DNA of 64,000 nt from Nioella nitratireducens (GTDB lineage: Bacteria; Pseudomonadota; Alphaproteobacteria; Rhodobacterales; Rhodobacteraceae): positions 186,001 through 250,000 of the forward strand of contig NZ_MNBW01000007.1 in the NCBI RefSeq assembly GCF_001879715.1, read 5' to 3'. The translations under genes were made by a program, and so were the position numbers. Under the pieces are notes generated by a model. The model did no database searches and was not told the origin of the DNA. It worked only from the letters and a program-made list of their open reading frames with translations. Position 1 is the stretch's first letter. Every line of letters begins with the position of its first letter. Positions 27,633 to 37,418 of the stretch are shown here, piece after piece.

Positions 27633-27655
27633 AAATTGTGAGGGATTCCCGCCCG

Positions 27656-28147
27656 ATGGGTATCGACGACTTCCGACTCGCCCGCTTCCTGCCCTACCGA
27701 CTCGCCGTGTTGTCCGAGCGGATCAGCCGCCGCCTGTCGACGATCTACGGCGCCGAGGCTGGCCTGTCGGTGGCCGAATGGCGGGTCATGGTGCATCTGG
27801 CGCGCTGTCACGAAGTCTCGGTGCGCGAAATCCACGAATGCGTGAATCTCGACAAGTCCCGCGTCAGCCGCGCCGTGACCCGGCTCGAAACCGTCGGGCT
27901 GGTGCAAAAGACCGGCAGCCTCACCGACCAACGCCTTTTGTCGATCTCGCTCACCGAGGACGGCTGGTCCCTGCTCGACCGAATCCTCCCGCCCGCCGTC
28001 GCCTATGAAAAGCGCCTGCTCGCCGCCCTCAGCGACGCCGACTGCGCGGCGCTCGACGAAATCATGGAAAAGCTGCACCGGGTGATGGACGACGACCCCG
28101 AGGCCCGCCCGCGCTCAACCCTCGACCTGCCCGGAGCGGCAGAGTAA
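27656..28147 (+). CDS. MarR-family regulator of the homogentisate operon
   Basis: MarR-type repressor of 163 aa. Its winged helix is at about residues 50-100 (VSVREIHECVNLDKSRVSRAV, then the wing QKTGSLTDQRLLSISLT). The ATG at 27656 is chosen. An in-frame GTG at 27638 would put the start almost on the second operator. The open frame reaches much further upstream, but that part is antisense to the operon. It is divergent from the MBL-fold gene with two palindromes between them. It probably senses an aromatic acid of the pathway. Confidence 0.85.
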   Translation: MGIDDFRLARFLPYRLAVLSERISRRLSTIYGAEAGLSVAEWRVMVHLARCHEVSVREIHECVNLDKSRVSRAVTRLETVGLVQKTGSLTDQRLLSISLTEDGWSLLDRILPPAVAYEKRLLAALSDADCAALDEIMEKLHRVMDDDPEARPRSTLDLPGAAE

Positions 28148-28419
28148 CGCCCACGCTCCGGACACACCCTCGTCCTTTTAAAGTGCCCCGCGGTCCGGGG
28201 CTGGCCCAACCACTCTCGCGATCCCTGCTTTGGAAGGGTGAGGTAGAGCGGGAAGGATTGACGCGCCCGGCACAGCGATCCGCCAGGTCCGGCGTGCCGT
28301 CCGGTGGCCGTCCCGGCCCGGTCGCGCCCTGCCCCCCCGAATCCGCCAAACCGGTGTACGGGGGGTGCACAGGGGGTGTACGGGGGGTGTACGCCCGGCG
28401 ACGGGCTGTTTTCGCCCGA
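28148..28419. other. Convergent intergenic region with 11-bp repeats
   Basis: A 272-bp gap between the ends of the MarR gene and cobQ. It holds a CCCCG/CGGGG hairpin near 28183-28198, a GC-rich stretch without a recognisable gene, and the 11-bp repeat array at 28353-28392. No open reading frame here looks like a protein. Confidence 0.5.
28353..28392. repeat. Four 11-bp direct repeats GGTGTACGGGG
   Basis: GGTGTAC, GGTGCAC, GGTGTAC and GGTGTAC start at 28353, 28364, 28375 and 28386, exactly 11 bp apart, with G-rich spacers. The period is close to one helical turn. It may be a small variable tandem repeat, or a set of phased protein sites. The reverse strand faces the cobQ 3' end. Confidence 0.8.
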
Positions 28420-29865
28420 TCAGCGGGCCAGACCCAGCAGCGCGTCTATATCCAGATGCGCCTCCATATGCGCGGCCAATGAGTCCAGTGTTGCCTCGAC
28501 CCCCTGCCCGTAGGACAGCGGCCCCGAGGCGACCCCGAACCCCTCCAGAAACGCCCGCCGAAAGCCGTCCTCGGCAAACATCCCGTGCAGGTAGCTGCCC
28601 TGCACTCGCCCGTCACTGGAACAGGCCCCTTCATCGGCCCCGGCAATCTGCGCAAAGGGTCGCGTCCGGTCCGCCCCATCCGTGCGCCCGATGTGAATCT
28701 CATAGCCCCGCATCCCGGCGCCCGTGGCCACATGCACCGCCTCCACCAGCGTCAGGCTCTTGTCCGCCGTCATCACCGTTTCCACGTCCAAAAGACCCAG
28801 CCCCGGCGTCGATCCAGCCGCGCCCTCGATCCCTTCAGGATCATGCACCTCGCGGCCAAGCATCTGATATCCGCCACAAATTCCAAGGATACGACCGCCA
28901 CGCCGCCAATGCGCCAACAGATCCACATCCCAGCCCTGCGCGCGCAGAAAGGCCAGGTCTCCGCGCGTGGATTTGGTGCCGGGCAGGATCACCAGATCGG
29001 TATCGCCGGGGATCGCGTCTCCGGCCCGCACCATGGTCAACGACACCCCCGGTTCCTGCGTGATCGGGTCCAGATCGTCGAAATTCGCAATCCGGCTGAA
29101 GGCCAGGCAAGCCACCTTCAGCCCCTCGCCCTGCCCTTTGGCAGGCAGGTCCAGCGCATCCTCGGCGGGCAGTTTCGAGGCATCGGCGAAGAAGGGAAGA
29201 ACCCCCATCCCACGCCACCCGGTGCGGGCCTCGATCATCCGATAGCCCTCGTCAAAGAGGCTGACATCTCCGCGGAACTTGTTGATGATAAACCCGTTTA
29301 TCAGGGCCTCGTCCGCCGGGTCCAGCACTGCCTGCGTGCCCACCATCTGCGCGATCACGCCCCCCCGGTCGATATCCCCGGCCAGGATCACCGGCACGTC
29401 CGCAGCCCGTGCAAACCCCATATTGGCAATGTCGCCCGCCCGCAAGTTGACCTCTGCCGGACTGCCCGCCCCCTCGACGATCACCAGGTCATGGCTTGAT
29501 TTCAAACGGCTGAAGCTCTCCAGAACGGGGGCCATCAAGCGCGGCTTCAGCGCCGCATAGTCGCGCGCCTTCACCGTGGCCAGCCGCCTGCCCTGCACCA
29601 CCACCTGTGCGCCGACATCGGTCTCGGGCTTCAGCAAGACAGGGTTCATATCCACCACCGGATCAAGCCCGCAGGCCAGCGCCTGCAACGCCTGCGCTCG
29701 CCCGATTTCACCGCCATCCGCCGTCACAGCCGCATTGTTCGACATGTTCTGCGGCTTGAACGGCGCCACCGACACCCCCCGCGCCCGCGCCACCCGGCAC
29801 AGCCCCGCGACCAGCAGCGATTTGCCCACATTCGAGCCAGCCCCTTGAATCATCAACGCTTTCAC
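28420..29865 (-). CDS. cobQ: Cobyric acid synthase CobQ
   Basis: Amidates four side chains of adenosylcobyrinic acid a,c-diamide using glutamine and ATP. It is 481 aa. The N-terminal P-loop-like domain has [17 protein letters not shown]. The C-terminal class I glutamine amidotransferase domain has the nucleophile Cys in [12 protein letters not shown] and a catalytic His in QGSYLHGMF. It lies downstream of cobO on minus with a strong hairpin between them. Confidence 0.95.
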   Translation of the reverse strand: MKALMIQGAGSNVGKSLLVAGLCRVARARGVSVAPFKPQNMSNNAAVTADGGEIGRAQALQALACGLDPVVDMNPVLLKPETDVGAQVVVQGRRLATVKARDYAALKPRLMAPVLESFSRLKSSHDLVIVEGAGSPAEVNLRAGDIANMGFARAADVPVILAGDIDRGGVIAQMVGTQAVLDPADEALINGFIINKFRGDVSLFDEGYRMIEARTGWRGMGVLPFFADASKLPAEDALDLPAKGQGEGLKVACLAFSRIANFDDLDPITQEPGVSLTMVRAGDAIPGDTDLVILPGTKSTRGDLAFLRAQGWDVDLLAHWRRGGRILGICGGYQMLGREVHDPEGIEGAAGSTPGLGLLDVETVMTADKSLTLVEAVHVATGAGMRGYEIHIGRTDGADRTRPFAQIAGADEGACSSDGRVQGSYLHGMFAEDGFRRAFLEGFGVASGPLSYGQGVEATLDSLAAHMEAHLDIDALLGLAR

Positions 29866-29930
29866 CTGATGCCCTCCGCCCGAGACCCGTGTAAGATGGC
29901 CTCTTCTTCTATGTGAAAAAACCTGGCGAG

Positions 29931-29953
29931 TGCGAGGGGCAGCGCCCCTCGCA
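29931..29953 (-). terminator. Perfect hairpin between cobO and cobQ
   Basis: TGCGAGGGGC / GCCCCTCGCA, ten perfect pairs with a 3-base loop, 36 bases past cobO. On minus it is followed after nine bases by six T. It may act as a leaky terminator limiting cobQ, or as a stability element. Confidence 0.6.
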
Positions 29954-29988
29954 TGGGTCGGCGCCGACAGGCGTCGATACCGCGCAGA

Positions 29989-30609
29989 TCAGAACTCGAC
30001 GCCCTTCTGCCCCTTCACCCCAGACCGGAACGGATGCTTGACCAAGGTCATCTCGGTCACGAGGTCGGCAATCTCGATCAGCGCGTCCTTCGCGTTGCGC
30101 CCGGTCAGCACGACGTGGGTCATGGGAGGTTTCTCGTCCACAAGGAACTGCACCACCTCGTTGATATCAAGGTAATCGTAGCGCAGCGCGATGTTGATTT
30201 CATCCAGCAAAACCATCTTGATGTCCGGGTCGCGGATCAACTCCTTGGCCTTTTCCCAACCCTTCGCCGCCATCGCGATATCGCGGCCCTTGTCCTGCGT
30301 TTCCCAGGTAAAGCCCTCGCCCATGGCGTGGAACTGGCACAGCTCGCTGAAATTTCCTTCCAGAATGCGCCGTTCACCGGTATCCCACGCGCCCTTGATG
30401 AACTGCACCACGGCGCAGGGCATGTCATGGGCGATACAGCGCAGAATCATCCCGAAACCCGAGGAGCTCTTGCCCTTGCCCGCACCGGTATGGACAATGA
30501 TCAGCCCCTTCTCACCTTCCTTGGTGGCCATGATCTTGTCGCGCGCGGCTTTCTTCTTGGCCATCTTCTGGGCGTGGCGGTCCTCGTCAGAGAGTGGCGT
30601 GTCGGCCAT
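29989..30609 (-). CDS. cobO: Corrinoid adenosyltransferase CobO
   Basis: ATP:cob(I)yrinic acid a,c-diamide adenosyltransferase of the CobO/BtuR type, 206 aa. The P-loop reads HTGAGKGKSSSGFG, and the family segments QFIKGAWDTGER and LLDEINIALRYDYLD follow. It starts about 50 bases from the beginning of the first cobalamin riboswitch, on the other strand, so its own promoter must lie inside or beyond that short gap. cobQ follows. Confidence 0.95.
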   Translation of the reverse strand: MADTPLSDEDRHAQKMAKKKAARDKIMATKEGEKGLIIVHTGAGKGKSSSGFGMILRCIAHDMPCAVVQFIKGAWDTGERRILEGNFSELCQFHAMGEGFTWETQDKGRDIAMAAKGWEKAKELIRDPDIKMVLLDEINIALRYDYLDINEVVQFLVDEKPPMTHVVLTGRNAKDALIEIADLVTEMTLVKHPFRSGVKGQKGVEF

Positions 30610-30659
30610 TTCATCATCCTTCGCTTGACATCAGGGCGGTCATTGCCGCAGGTGCGGCG

Positions 30660-30859
30660 TGCTGGTTCCTGTTCCTAGAACAGGCGAAGAGGGAATGCGA
30701 CAGGCTTTGCGACCTTGCGGGGTTCATCGCCGAAGCGCAGCCGCCCCCGCGACCGTGACCGGAGAAGGCCCTGGAACCACTGGCGGATACCGCCGGGAAG
30801 GACCAGACGCCGCCGGGGCCACCCGCCCCGATATCCGCAAGCCGGGAGACCTGCCAGCA
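30660..30859 (+). ncRNA. Cobalamin riboswitch 1
   Basis: All the hallmarks of a B12 riboswitch are present. A closing stem pairs TGCTGG at the 5' end with CCAGCA at the 3' end. The core box reads GCCGCCCCCGCGACCGTGA near 30740, an ACCACTGGCGG segment lies near 30778, and the B12 box GGGAGACCTGCC lies near 30844. It is 97 bases before the DUF1636-cobW-cobN operon and should shut it off when adenosylcobalamin is plentiful. Confidence 0.93.
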
Positions 30860-30955
30860 AGACGTGCAACGGGCGAACGGGGTGTTTCGCGCCGGCTTGA
30901 CGGGCAGTAGCCCCCGGCTGGCCTTCCCCTTTCGCGATGACGAAAAGGACCGCCC

Positions 30956-31342
30956 ATGGGCGATATCACGATCACGGTCTGCACGACCTGCCGCAAGACG
31001 GTGGATGGCGAACGCATACCAGAAGAGCCACGCCCCGGTTACCGACTGCACGAGGCCCTGCAAGCCGCCGACTTGCCCGAAGGTGTGCGCCTGCGCGGCA
31101 ATGAATGCTTGTCTGCCTGTTCCAATGGCTGCTCGCTTGCCATCACCGGCGGGCCGGATCGCTGGACCTATATCTATGGCCGCCTCGATCCCGAAGACCA
31201 TCTTGACCAGATCCTGCAAGGCATCCGCGCCTATGCAGCCACCTCCGACGGGCTGGTGCCGTGGCGCGAACGCCCCGAGGTGTTCCGCAAACAATCCATC
31301 GCCCGCATCCCCCCGCTCACCGCGCCCCGCGACAAGGACTGA
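30956..31342 (+). CDS. DUF1636 protein, cobalamin-linked, copy 1
   Basis: A 128-aa thioredoxin-fold, ferredoxin-like family member (DUF1636). Cys pairs occur in CTTCRK near residue 9 and in CLSACSNGCS near residue 51, a pattern fit for metal or Fe-S binding. AAGGA lies before the ATG. It is the first gene behind riboswitch 1 and lies 3 bases before cobW, so it probably assists cobalt handling. A second paralogue lies at 43954-44277. The function is unknown. Confidence 0.85.
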   Translation: MGDITITVCTTCRKTVDGERIPEEPRPGYRLHEALQAADLPEGVRLRGNECLSACSNGCSLAITGGPDRWTYIYGRLDPEDHLDQILQGIRAYAATSDGLVPWRERPEVFRKQSIARIPPLTAPRDKD

Positions 31343-31345
31343 GAT

Positions 31346-32380
31346 ATGACCGAGCTTTCCAAGATCCCCGTCACCGTCATCACCGGCTTTCTCGGAGCGG
31401 GCAAGACGACGCTAATCCGCCACCTGATGCAGAACCCGCAGGGCAAGCGGCTGGCCGTTCTGGTCAATGAATTCGGCACAGCCGGTGTCGATGGCGACAT
31501 CCTGAAATCCTGCTCGGACGATAATTGCCCGGCGGAAAATATCGTCGAACTGGCCAATGGCTGCATCTGCTGCACCGTGGCCGACGATTTCATTCCGACG
31601 ATCGAGGCGCTGATGGCCCTGCCTGAAACGCCTGACCACATCCTGATCGAGACCAGCGGGTTGGCCCTGCCCAAGCCGCTGCTCAAGGCCTTCGACTGGC
31701 CCGCGATCCGGTCGCGGATCACGGTAGACGGCGTCATTGCGCTGGCCGATGCCGAGGCCGTGGCGGCGGGCCGGTTTGCCAGCGATGTCGATGCCGTGCA
31801 GGCACAACGCGAGGCCGATGACAGCCTCGACCACGACACGCCGCTTGGCGAGGTTTTCGAAGACCAGATCAGTTGTGCCGACATCATCCTGTTGTCCAAG
31901 GCCGATCTGGCCGGAGAAGACGGGCTGGCCAAGGCCCGCGCCGTGATCGAGGCCGAAATGCCGCGCCCCGTTTCGATCCTGCCGATGACCGAGGGCGTGA
32001 TCGACCCGCGCGTCGTGTTGGGGCTTGGGGCCGCTGCGGAAGACGACCTCGATGCGCGTCCCAGCCACCATGACGGCGCGGATGACCACGAACATGACGA
32101 TTTTGACAGCGTGGTGATCGAACTGGACGAGATAGAAGACGTGAAAGCGCTGGAGGCCGCCGTGCTGCGGCTGGCGCGGGAACAGAACGCGCTGCGTGTG
32201 AAAGGGTATATCGCCGTGAAGGGCAAACCGATGCGACTGCTGGTTCAGGCCGTGGGCGAGCGCCTGCGCACCCAGTTCGACCGTCCGTGGGGCGACCTGC
32301 CCCGCCGGTCGCAACTGGTGGTGATCGGCGAACATGACCACGTGGACGCCGCCGCCATTCGCGCCGTGCTGGAGGGATAA
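31346..32380 (+). CDS. cobW: Cobalt-handling GTPase CobW
   Basis: COG0523 GTPase, 344 aa, thought to deliver cobalt for corrin metalation. The P-loop is GFLGAGKTT, the metal motif NGCICCT lies near residue 73, and LSKADL is the guanine-recognition NKxD equivalent. A His/Asp-rich loop near residue 235-252 (SHHDGADDHEHDDFD) may bind metal. It sits directly before cobN, the chelatase subunit it is thought to serve. Confidence 0.95.
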   Translation: MTELSKIPVTVITGFLGAGKTTLIRHLMQNPQGKRLAVLVNEFGTAGVDGDILKSCSDDNCPAENIVELANGCICCTVADDFIPTIEALMALPETPDHILIETSGLALPKPLLKAFDWPAIRSRITVDGVIALADAEAVAAGRFASDVDAVQAQREADDSLDHDTPLGEVFEDQISCADIILLSKADLAGEDGLAKARAVIEAEMPRPVSILPMTEGVIDPRVVLGLGAAAEDDLDARPSHHDGADDHEHDDFDSVVIELDEIEDVKALEAAVLRLAREQNALRVKGYIAVKGKPMRLLVQAVGERLRTQFDRPWGDLPRRSQLVVIGEHDHVDAAAIRAVLEG

Positions 32381-32389
32381 TCAGGGCCG

Positions 32390-35300
32390 ATGCATGTCGT
32401 CTTTCGCGAAAGCCATGGGTTGGAGGAAACCGACACCCCGCAGGATCTGGGCCAAAGCCCGGCGGATCTGGTGGTGCTGTCCTTTTCCGATTCCGACCTC
32501 GGGGCCTTCGCGGCGGGCTATGGCAGGGCCAAGGCGCACGGGTTCGAGCCGAGCGTTCGTCTCGCCAATCTGGTTGCGCTGAAGCATCCCCTGTCCGTCG
32601 ACACCTATGCCGAACAGACGCTGCCAGCGGCCAAGGCGGTTCTGGTGAAGCTGATTGGCGGCGAGAGCTACTGGCCTTACGGCCTTGCCACTTTGCGTGA
32701 ACTGGCCGATCGCACCGGCATGGCGCTGGCCATTCTGCCCGCCGATGGCCGCCCCGATCCGCGTCTGGATGAGCTGTCCACCCTGCCTGTTTCCACTCTG
32801 CGCCGCCTTCAACACCTGTGCGATGCGGGCGGCGCGGTGGCCGCTCATGCGGCGCTGGCGCAACTGGCGCTGTCCGGCGGGCTTTATGCCGGCCCCGTGG
32901 TGGGCGAAAAGACCGTGCCGGATTTCGGCTTCTATCGTCCGGGCGTTGGCGTGCTGCGCAGCTTCGAGCCGTCCGGCAAGCCGCTGGTCCCCGTCACCTT
33001 CTACCGCTCCTACCTGACCGCCGCCGATACGGACCCGGTGGACGCCACCATCGAGGCGTTGGAGGCCAAGGGGTTCGAGGCCGTGGGCATCTTCGCCGCC
33101 AGCCTCAAACAGCCCGCCGCCGCCGATTGGCTGCGCGATCGGCTGACAACGCTGTCCCCTGCCGCCATCGTGAACGCCACCGCCTTTTCGGCGCAGGGTT
33201 CGGATGGCAAGGCATCACCCCTCAGCGATCCGGGCTGCCCGGTGTTCCAGATCGCGCTGTCCACCGCGCGGCGCAAGGACTGGGCCAAAGCCGAGCGCGG
33301 CCTGTCGCCCGCCGATCTGGCGATGCATGTCGTATTGCCAGAAGTGGACGGGCGCATCTTTGCCGGTGTCGCCAGTTTCAAGCAGCCGGGTCGCAAAGAC
33401 CCGCACCTGCAATATTCCCGTTTCGCGCATCGTGCCGATCAGGGTCGTATCACCCAGGTCGTGGCGCGCGTCGCCGCGTGGCACCGGCTTGCCACCCTGC
33501 CCGCCCGAGACAAGCGGCTGGCGCTGGTCCTGTCCACCTATCCGGGCCGCGATTGGAACCTCGCCCATGCGGTCGGGCTGGATCCGCTGGCCTCGGTCGA
33601 GGGGCTGATGGGCGCGCTCGCCCGCGAAGGCCACGAATTTGGCGAGGTGCCCGATTTGGGCAAACGCCTGCTGGAAGAGCGCATTTCGTGGCCGCTGGCA
33701 GATTACCACGCGGCACTATCCAGCCTGCCCGATAGCCTGCGCGACGACCTGTTCACCGCGTGGGGCGCGCCAGAGGCCGACCCGGCCATCCAAGGCGACC
33801 AGATTACCTTTGCCGCGATCCGCGCGGGCAACGCTCTGATTGCGCTGCAACCGGAACGGGGCGAGGTTCAGGCCCGCGACGACGACTATCACGATCTGTC
33901 CCGCACGCCGCGCCACGGCTATGTTGCCTTCTACCTGTGGCTGCGGGCGCAGGCCGATGCGCTGATCCATGTGGGCGCGCATGGCACGCTGGAATGGCTG
34001 CCGGGCAAGGCTGTGGCGCTGTCGCAGGACTGCTGGCCCGAGGCGCTACTGGGCCCCCTGCCCGTCATCTACCCCTTTATCGTGAACGATCCCGGCGAAG
34101 CCGCACAGGCCAAGCGCCGCGTGGGCGCGGTCACCATCGGCCATCTGCCGCCGCCCATGGCACAGACGACCCTGCCAGAGGGGATGGGCCGGTTGGAGCA
34201 TCTGCTGGATGAGTATTCTACCGCCGACGGTCTGGACCCGGCCCGCCGCGACCGGCTGATCTCGGACATCCGCGCCGAGGCGCAGGGCACCGGGGTTGAA
34301 CAGGATCTGGGCATTCCCGCAGATGCCAGCGCCGCCGAGGCGATCACCCGGATCGACCGCTTCGTCTGTGACATCAAGGAAAGCCAGTATGGCGACGGGC
34401 TGCATATCTTCGGCAGCGGCGATTGCGGAGCCGAAGAATATGCCGGTCTGATGGCCGCGTTGGAGGGTCGCCTTGTTGCGCCCGGCCCGTCGGGGTCGCC
34501 CTACCGGGGCCGGTCGGATGTGCTGCCCACGGGGCGCAACCTCTTTACAACCGACCCGCGCGCGGTGCCGTCGCGCGCAGCCCAAGCGCAGGGGGTGAAG
34601 CTGGCGGAGGAACTGCTGCGCCGCCACCTACAGGATCATGGCGATTGGCCGAAGGGGCTGGTCGTGGACCTGTGGGGGTCTGCCACCATGCGCACGGCGG
34701 GCGAGGAATTTGCCATGGCGCTGCATCTGGCGGGGCTGGCACCGAAATGGGACGACGGGTCGGAACGGGTATCAGGCTTCGAGGTGATCCCGCTGGCGCT
34801 GCTTGGCCGCCCCCGGATCGACGTCACCTTGCGTGTCTCGGGGCTGTTCCGCGATGTGTTCCCCGGCCTTGCGCAGATGTTCGAAGCCGCCGCTGCCGCG
34901 CTGGCCGAGCGGGAGGAAGCCGCCGACGACAACCCCTATCTCGCCCGCACCCCGCGCGTCTTTGGCCCGCGACCGGGTAGTTACGGCGTTGGCATGACTG
35001 GCCATATGGATGACTACAGCGCCGAGGCGCGGGCCGCGGCGGGCGAAGCTTGGCTCAGCGCGTCCTCCTTTGCGATTGACGCGCAAGGCGACGCGTCAGA
35101 GGCGCGCGACGCGCTGGAATCCCGCGTGAAATCAGCCGACAGTTTCGTCCATCTGCAAGACCTGCCGGAAACCGACCTGCTGATGGCGTCGGACTATGCC
35201 GCGCATGAGGCAGGCTTTGCCGCCGCCGTGGCGCGACTTGGGGGCGAGGCGCCCGCGCTCTACCACATGGACGCGACACAGCCCGACCGCCCCCGCGCCC

Positions 35301-35641
35301 GCGACCTGACCGAGGAAATCGCCCGCGTGACCCGCGCCCGCGCGGCGAATCCCGACTGGGCCAATGGCATGATGCGCCACGGCTTTCGCGGCGCGGCCGA
35401 GATTGCGGCAACGCTCGATCATCTGGCGGCTTTCGCGCATCTGGCCGCCGCCGTGCCGCCACATCTGTTCGACCTTTACCACGACGCCACTTTGGGCCGC
35501 GACGACCTGATTGACTTCATGGAACGCGAAAACCCGGCAGCGCTCGCTGCCATGCGCGCCCGCTTTCAGGCGTTGCATGACGCAGGCCTCTGGGTCACGC
35601 GCCGCAACTCCATCGCCGCCACGCTGGAGGCAGCGCAATGA
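32390..35641 (+). CDS. cobN: Cobaltochelatase subunit CobN
   Basis: Large subunit of the aerobic ATP-dependent cobaltochelatase that inserts cobalt into hydrogenobyrinic acid diamide. It is 1083 aa, shorter than the roughly 1270 of Pseudomonas denitrificans but continuous. Recognisable core segments include GAHGTLEWLPGKAVALSQDC, HIFGSGDCGAEEYAG and TLRVSGLFRDVFPGLAQMFE. The partner genes cobS and cobT are not in this window. Its stop overlaps the cobG start by ATGA. Confidence 0.95.
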   Translation: MHVVFRESHGLEETDTPQDLGQSPADLVVLSFSDSDLGAFAAGYGRAKAHGFEPSVRLANLVALKHPLSVDTYAEQTLPAAKAVLVKLIGGESYWPYGLATLRELADRTGMALAILPADGRPDPRLDELSTLPVSTLRRLQHLCDAGGAVAAHAALAQLALSGGLYAGPVVGEKTVPDFGFYRPGVGVLRSFEPSGKPLVPVTFYRSYLTAADTDPVDATIEALEAKGFEAVGIFAASLKQPAAADWLRDRLTTLSPAAIVNATAFSAQGSDGKASPLSDPGCPVFQIALSTARRKDWAKAERGLSPADLAMHVVLPEVDGRIFAGVASFKQPGRKDPHLQYSRFAHRADQGRITQVVARVAAWHRLATLPARDKRLALVLSTYPGRDWNLAHAVGLDPLASVEGLMGALAREGHEFGEVPDLGKRLLEERISWPLADYHAALSSLPDSLRDDLFTAWGAPEADPAIQGDQITFAAIRAGNALIALQPERGEVQARDDDYHDLSRTPRHGYVAFYLWLRAQADALIHVGAHGTLEWLPGKAVALSQDCWPEALLGPLPVIYPFIVNDPGEAAQAKRRVGAVTIGHLPPPMAQTTLPEGMGRLEHLLDEYSTADGLDPARRDRLISDIRAEAQGTGVEQDLGIPADASAAEAITRIDRFVCDIKESQYGDGLHIFGSGDCGAEEYAGLMAALEGRLVAPGPSGSPYRGRSDVLPTGRNLFTTDPRAVPSRAAQAQGVKLAEELLRRHLQDHGDWPKGLVVDLWGSATMRTAGEEFAMALHLAGLAPKWDDGSERVSGFEVIPLALLGRPRIDVTLRVSGLFRDVFPGLAQMFEAAAAALAEREEAADDNPYLARTPRVFGPRPGSYGVGMTGHMDDYSAEARAAAGEAWLSASSFAIDAQGDASEARDALESRVKSADSFVHLQDLPETDLLMASDYAAHEAGFAAAVARLGGEAPALYHMDATQPDRPRARDLTEEIARVTRARAANPDWANGMMRHGFRGAAEIAATLDHLAAFAHLAAAVPPHLFDLYHDATLGRDDLIDFMERENPAALAAMRARFQALHDAGLWVTRRNSIAATLEAAQ

Positions 35642-36783
35642 GCGCCCCTGTGGTCCATGGCTGGTGCCCCGGCGCTCTCAGGCCCATGATGTCGGGCGAC
35701 GGGCTGGTGGTGCGGGTGCGGGCGCCCCTTGGGCGGTTGGCGCAGGCACAGGCGGCGGGGTTGGCGGATTTGGCGGCGGCGCATGGCAACGGGCTGATTG
35801 ATGTCTCGGCCCGGTCGAACATTCAGATCCGGGGCGTGAGCCCAGAAGCACATCCGGCGCTGATCGACGGGTTGACCGCACTTGGACTGATCGACGAAGA
35901 CGTGGCTGCGGAAACCCGGCGTAATCTGGTGATTCAGCCATTCTGGGCGGATCGCGATGCGACGCAGTGCGTTGCGGTCTCTCTGACAGAAGCACTTGCC
36001 CGCGAAGACGCCCCTGACCTGCCCGGCAAATTCGGGTTCGCGGTGGATTGTGGGTCTTCCCCCCTTTTACGCAGCATCTCTGCCGATATCCGCATTGAGG
36101 CTGCCTCAGATGGCCTTGTCGTCCGGGCGGACGGGGCCGATACCGGTCGGCTTGTGGCCACGGCGCAAGAGGCGGCAGCGGCAGCGATGGAGCTTGCCCG
36201 CTGGTTCCTTGACACTGGCGGCGCGCCTGCTGGCCGGGGCCGCATGGCACGGCATCTGGCGGGTGGGGCCAGCCTGCCGGACCGTTTTCGCCATGCGCCT
36301 GCGGCGGCATCGGGGGCAGCGCCTCCGACCCCGGGTGCGTCACTGACAGGGCAGCTTGTGGCGCTGGAATTCGGGCAGATCACGGCCCCTACCCTCGCCG
36401 CACTGGCTGGGCTGGCACCGATCCGCATCACCCCGTGGCGAGCGCTGTTGCTGGAGGGCGTGACCACTGCCCCGGACCTGCCGGGCCTGATCCACGACGC
36501 CACTGACCCGCGTCTGCGCATTGACGTCTGCACCGGCGCGCCGGGCTGCCCGCAAGCGCTGTCGCCCACCCGTGATCTGGCCCGCGCGCTGGCCCCGCAT
36601 CTGCCCGAGGGTCAGCGCCTGCACATCTCCGGCTGCGCCAAGGGCTGCGCCCATCCCGGCCCTGCGGCGCTGACCCTGACCGCAACAGCGACCGACCGCT
36701 TCGACCTTATCCGCGACGGCCGCGCCGACGCGCTGCCCGAGGCCACCGGCCTTGCCCCCGACCAGATCAAGAAGGCCCTCTGA
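35638..36783 (+). CDS. cobG: Precorrin-3B synthase CobG
   Basis: O2-dependent monooxygenase of the aerobic B12 pathway, with sirohaem-reductase-like repeats and a 4Fe-4S site. It is 381 aa. The C-terminal cluster Cys are in CTGAPGCPQ and SGCAKGCAHPG. The N-terminal ferredoxin-like half includes SARSNIQIRG. Its presence marks the oxygen-dependent route. The cobH start follows its stop immediately. Confidence 0.92.
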   Translation: MSAPVVHGWCPGALRPMMSGDGLVVRVRAPLGRLAQAQAAGLADLAAAHGNGLIDVSARSNIQIRGVSPEAHPALIDGLTALGLIDEDVAAETRRNLVIQPFWADRDATQCVAVSLTEALAREDAPDLPGKFGFAVDCGSSPLLRSISADIRIEAASDGLVVRADGADTGRLVATAQEAAAAAMELARWFLDTGGAPAGRGRMARHLAGGASLPDRFRHAPAAASGAAPPTPGASLTGQLVALEFGQITAPTLAALAGLAPIRITPWRALLLEGVTTAPDLPGLIHDATDPRLRIDVCTGAPGCPQALSPTRDLARALAPHLPEGQRLHISGCAKGCAHPGPAALTLTATATDRFDLIRDGRADALPEATGLAPDQIKKAL

Positions 36784-37413
36784 ATGCCCCATATCTATGA
36801 GACCAACGGCGCCGCTATCTACGAGGAAAGCTTCCGCACCATCCGGGCGGAGGCCGATCTGGACCGGTTCGACAGCGATGAAGAACCCGTCGTCGTGCGG
36901 ATGATCCATGCGGCGGGGCTGGTGGGGCTGGAACGGGACGTTCGGTTTTCCCCCGGCATGGCGACTGTTGCTCGTCAAGCGCTGAAGGACGGCGCGCCGA
37001 TCCTGTGCGACGCGTATATGGTCAGCGAAGGCATCACCCGCCCGCGCCTGCCAGCGGGCAACGAGGTGATCTGCACCCTGCGCGATCCCCGCGTGCCCGA
37101 CATGGCGAAAGAGATGGGCAACACCCGCTCTGCCGCTGCGCTTGAACTGTGGCGCCCGCATCTGGACGGGGCACTGGTTGCCATCGGCAACGCGCCCACG
37201 GCGCTGTTTCACCTGCTCAACATGCTGGAAGACCCCGCCTGCCCGCGCCCCGCGGTCATTATCGGCTGCCCCGTGGGCTTCGTTGGCGCGCGGGAATCGA
37301 AAGATGCCCTGATGGAGGATCTGCCGGTCCCGTCGATGATCGTGCAGGGCCGCCTTGGCGGATCCGCCATTACCGTGGCCGCGGTCAACGCGCTCGCCAG
37401 TTTCAAGGAGTAA
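36784..37413 (+). CDS. cobH: Precorrin-8X methylmutase CobH
   Basis: Moves a methyl group from C11 to C12, making hydrogenobyrinic acid. It is 209 aa, the usual size. The catalytic His42 is in RMIHAAGLVGLE. Other conserved segments are CTLRDPRVP and IGCPVGFVGARESK. It abuts cobG with no gap and lies 5 bases before cobI. Confidence 0.95.
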   Translation: MPHIYETNGAAIYEESFRTIRAEADLDRFDSDEEPVVVRMIHAAGLVGLERDVRFSPGMATVARQALKDGAPILCDAYMVSEGITRPRLPAGNEVICTLRDPRVPDMAKEMGNTRSAAALELWRPHLDGALVAIGNAPTALFHLLNMLEDPACPRPAVIIGCPVGFVGARESKDALMEDLPVPSMIVQGRLGGSAITVAAVNALASFKE

Positions 37414-37418
37414 ACCAC

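Noticed and set aside
25055-27655. Very long open frame on plus continuing upstream of the MarR gene
   Set aside because: It is antisense to the homogentisate operon, whose genes have clear family motifs. Only the part from 27656 resembles a known protein.
28150-28345. GC-rich stretch resembling a structured RNA
   Set aside because: Short stems occur, but no consistent fold, promoter or known RNA motif could be made out.
28353-28392. The 11-bp repeat array as a CRISPR or origin iteron set
   Set aside because: Units are contiguous with no spacers and only four copies; no rep gene or DnaA-box cluster is nearby.
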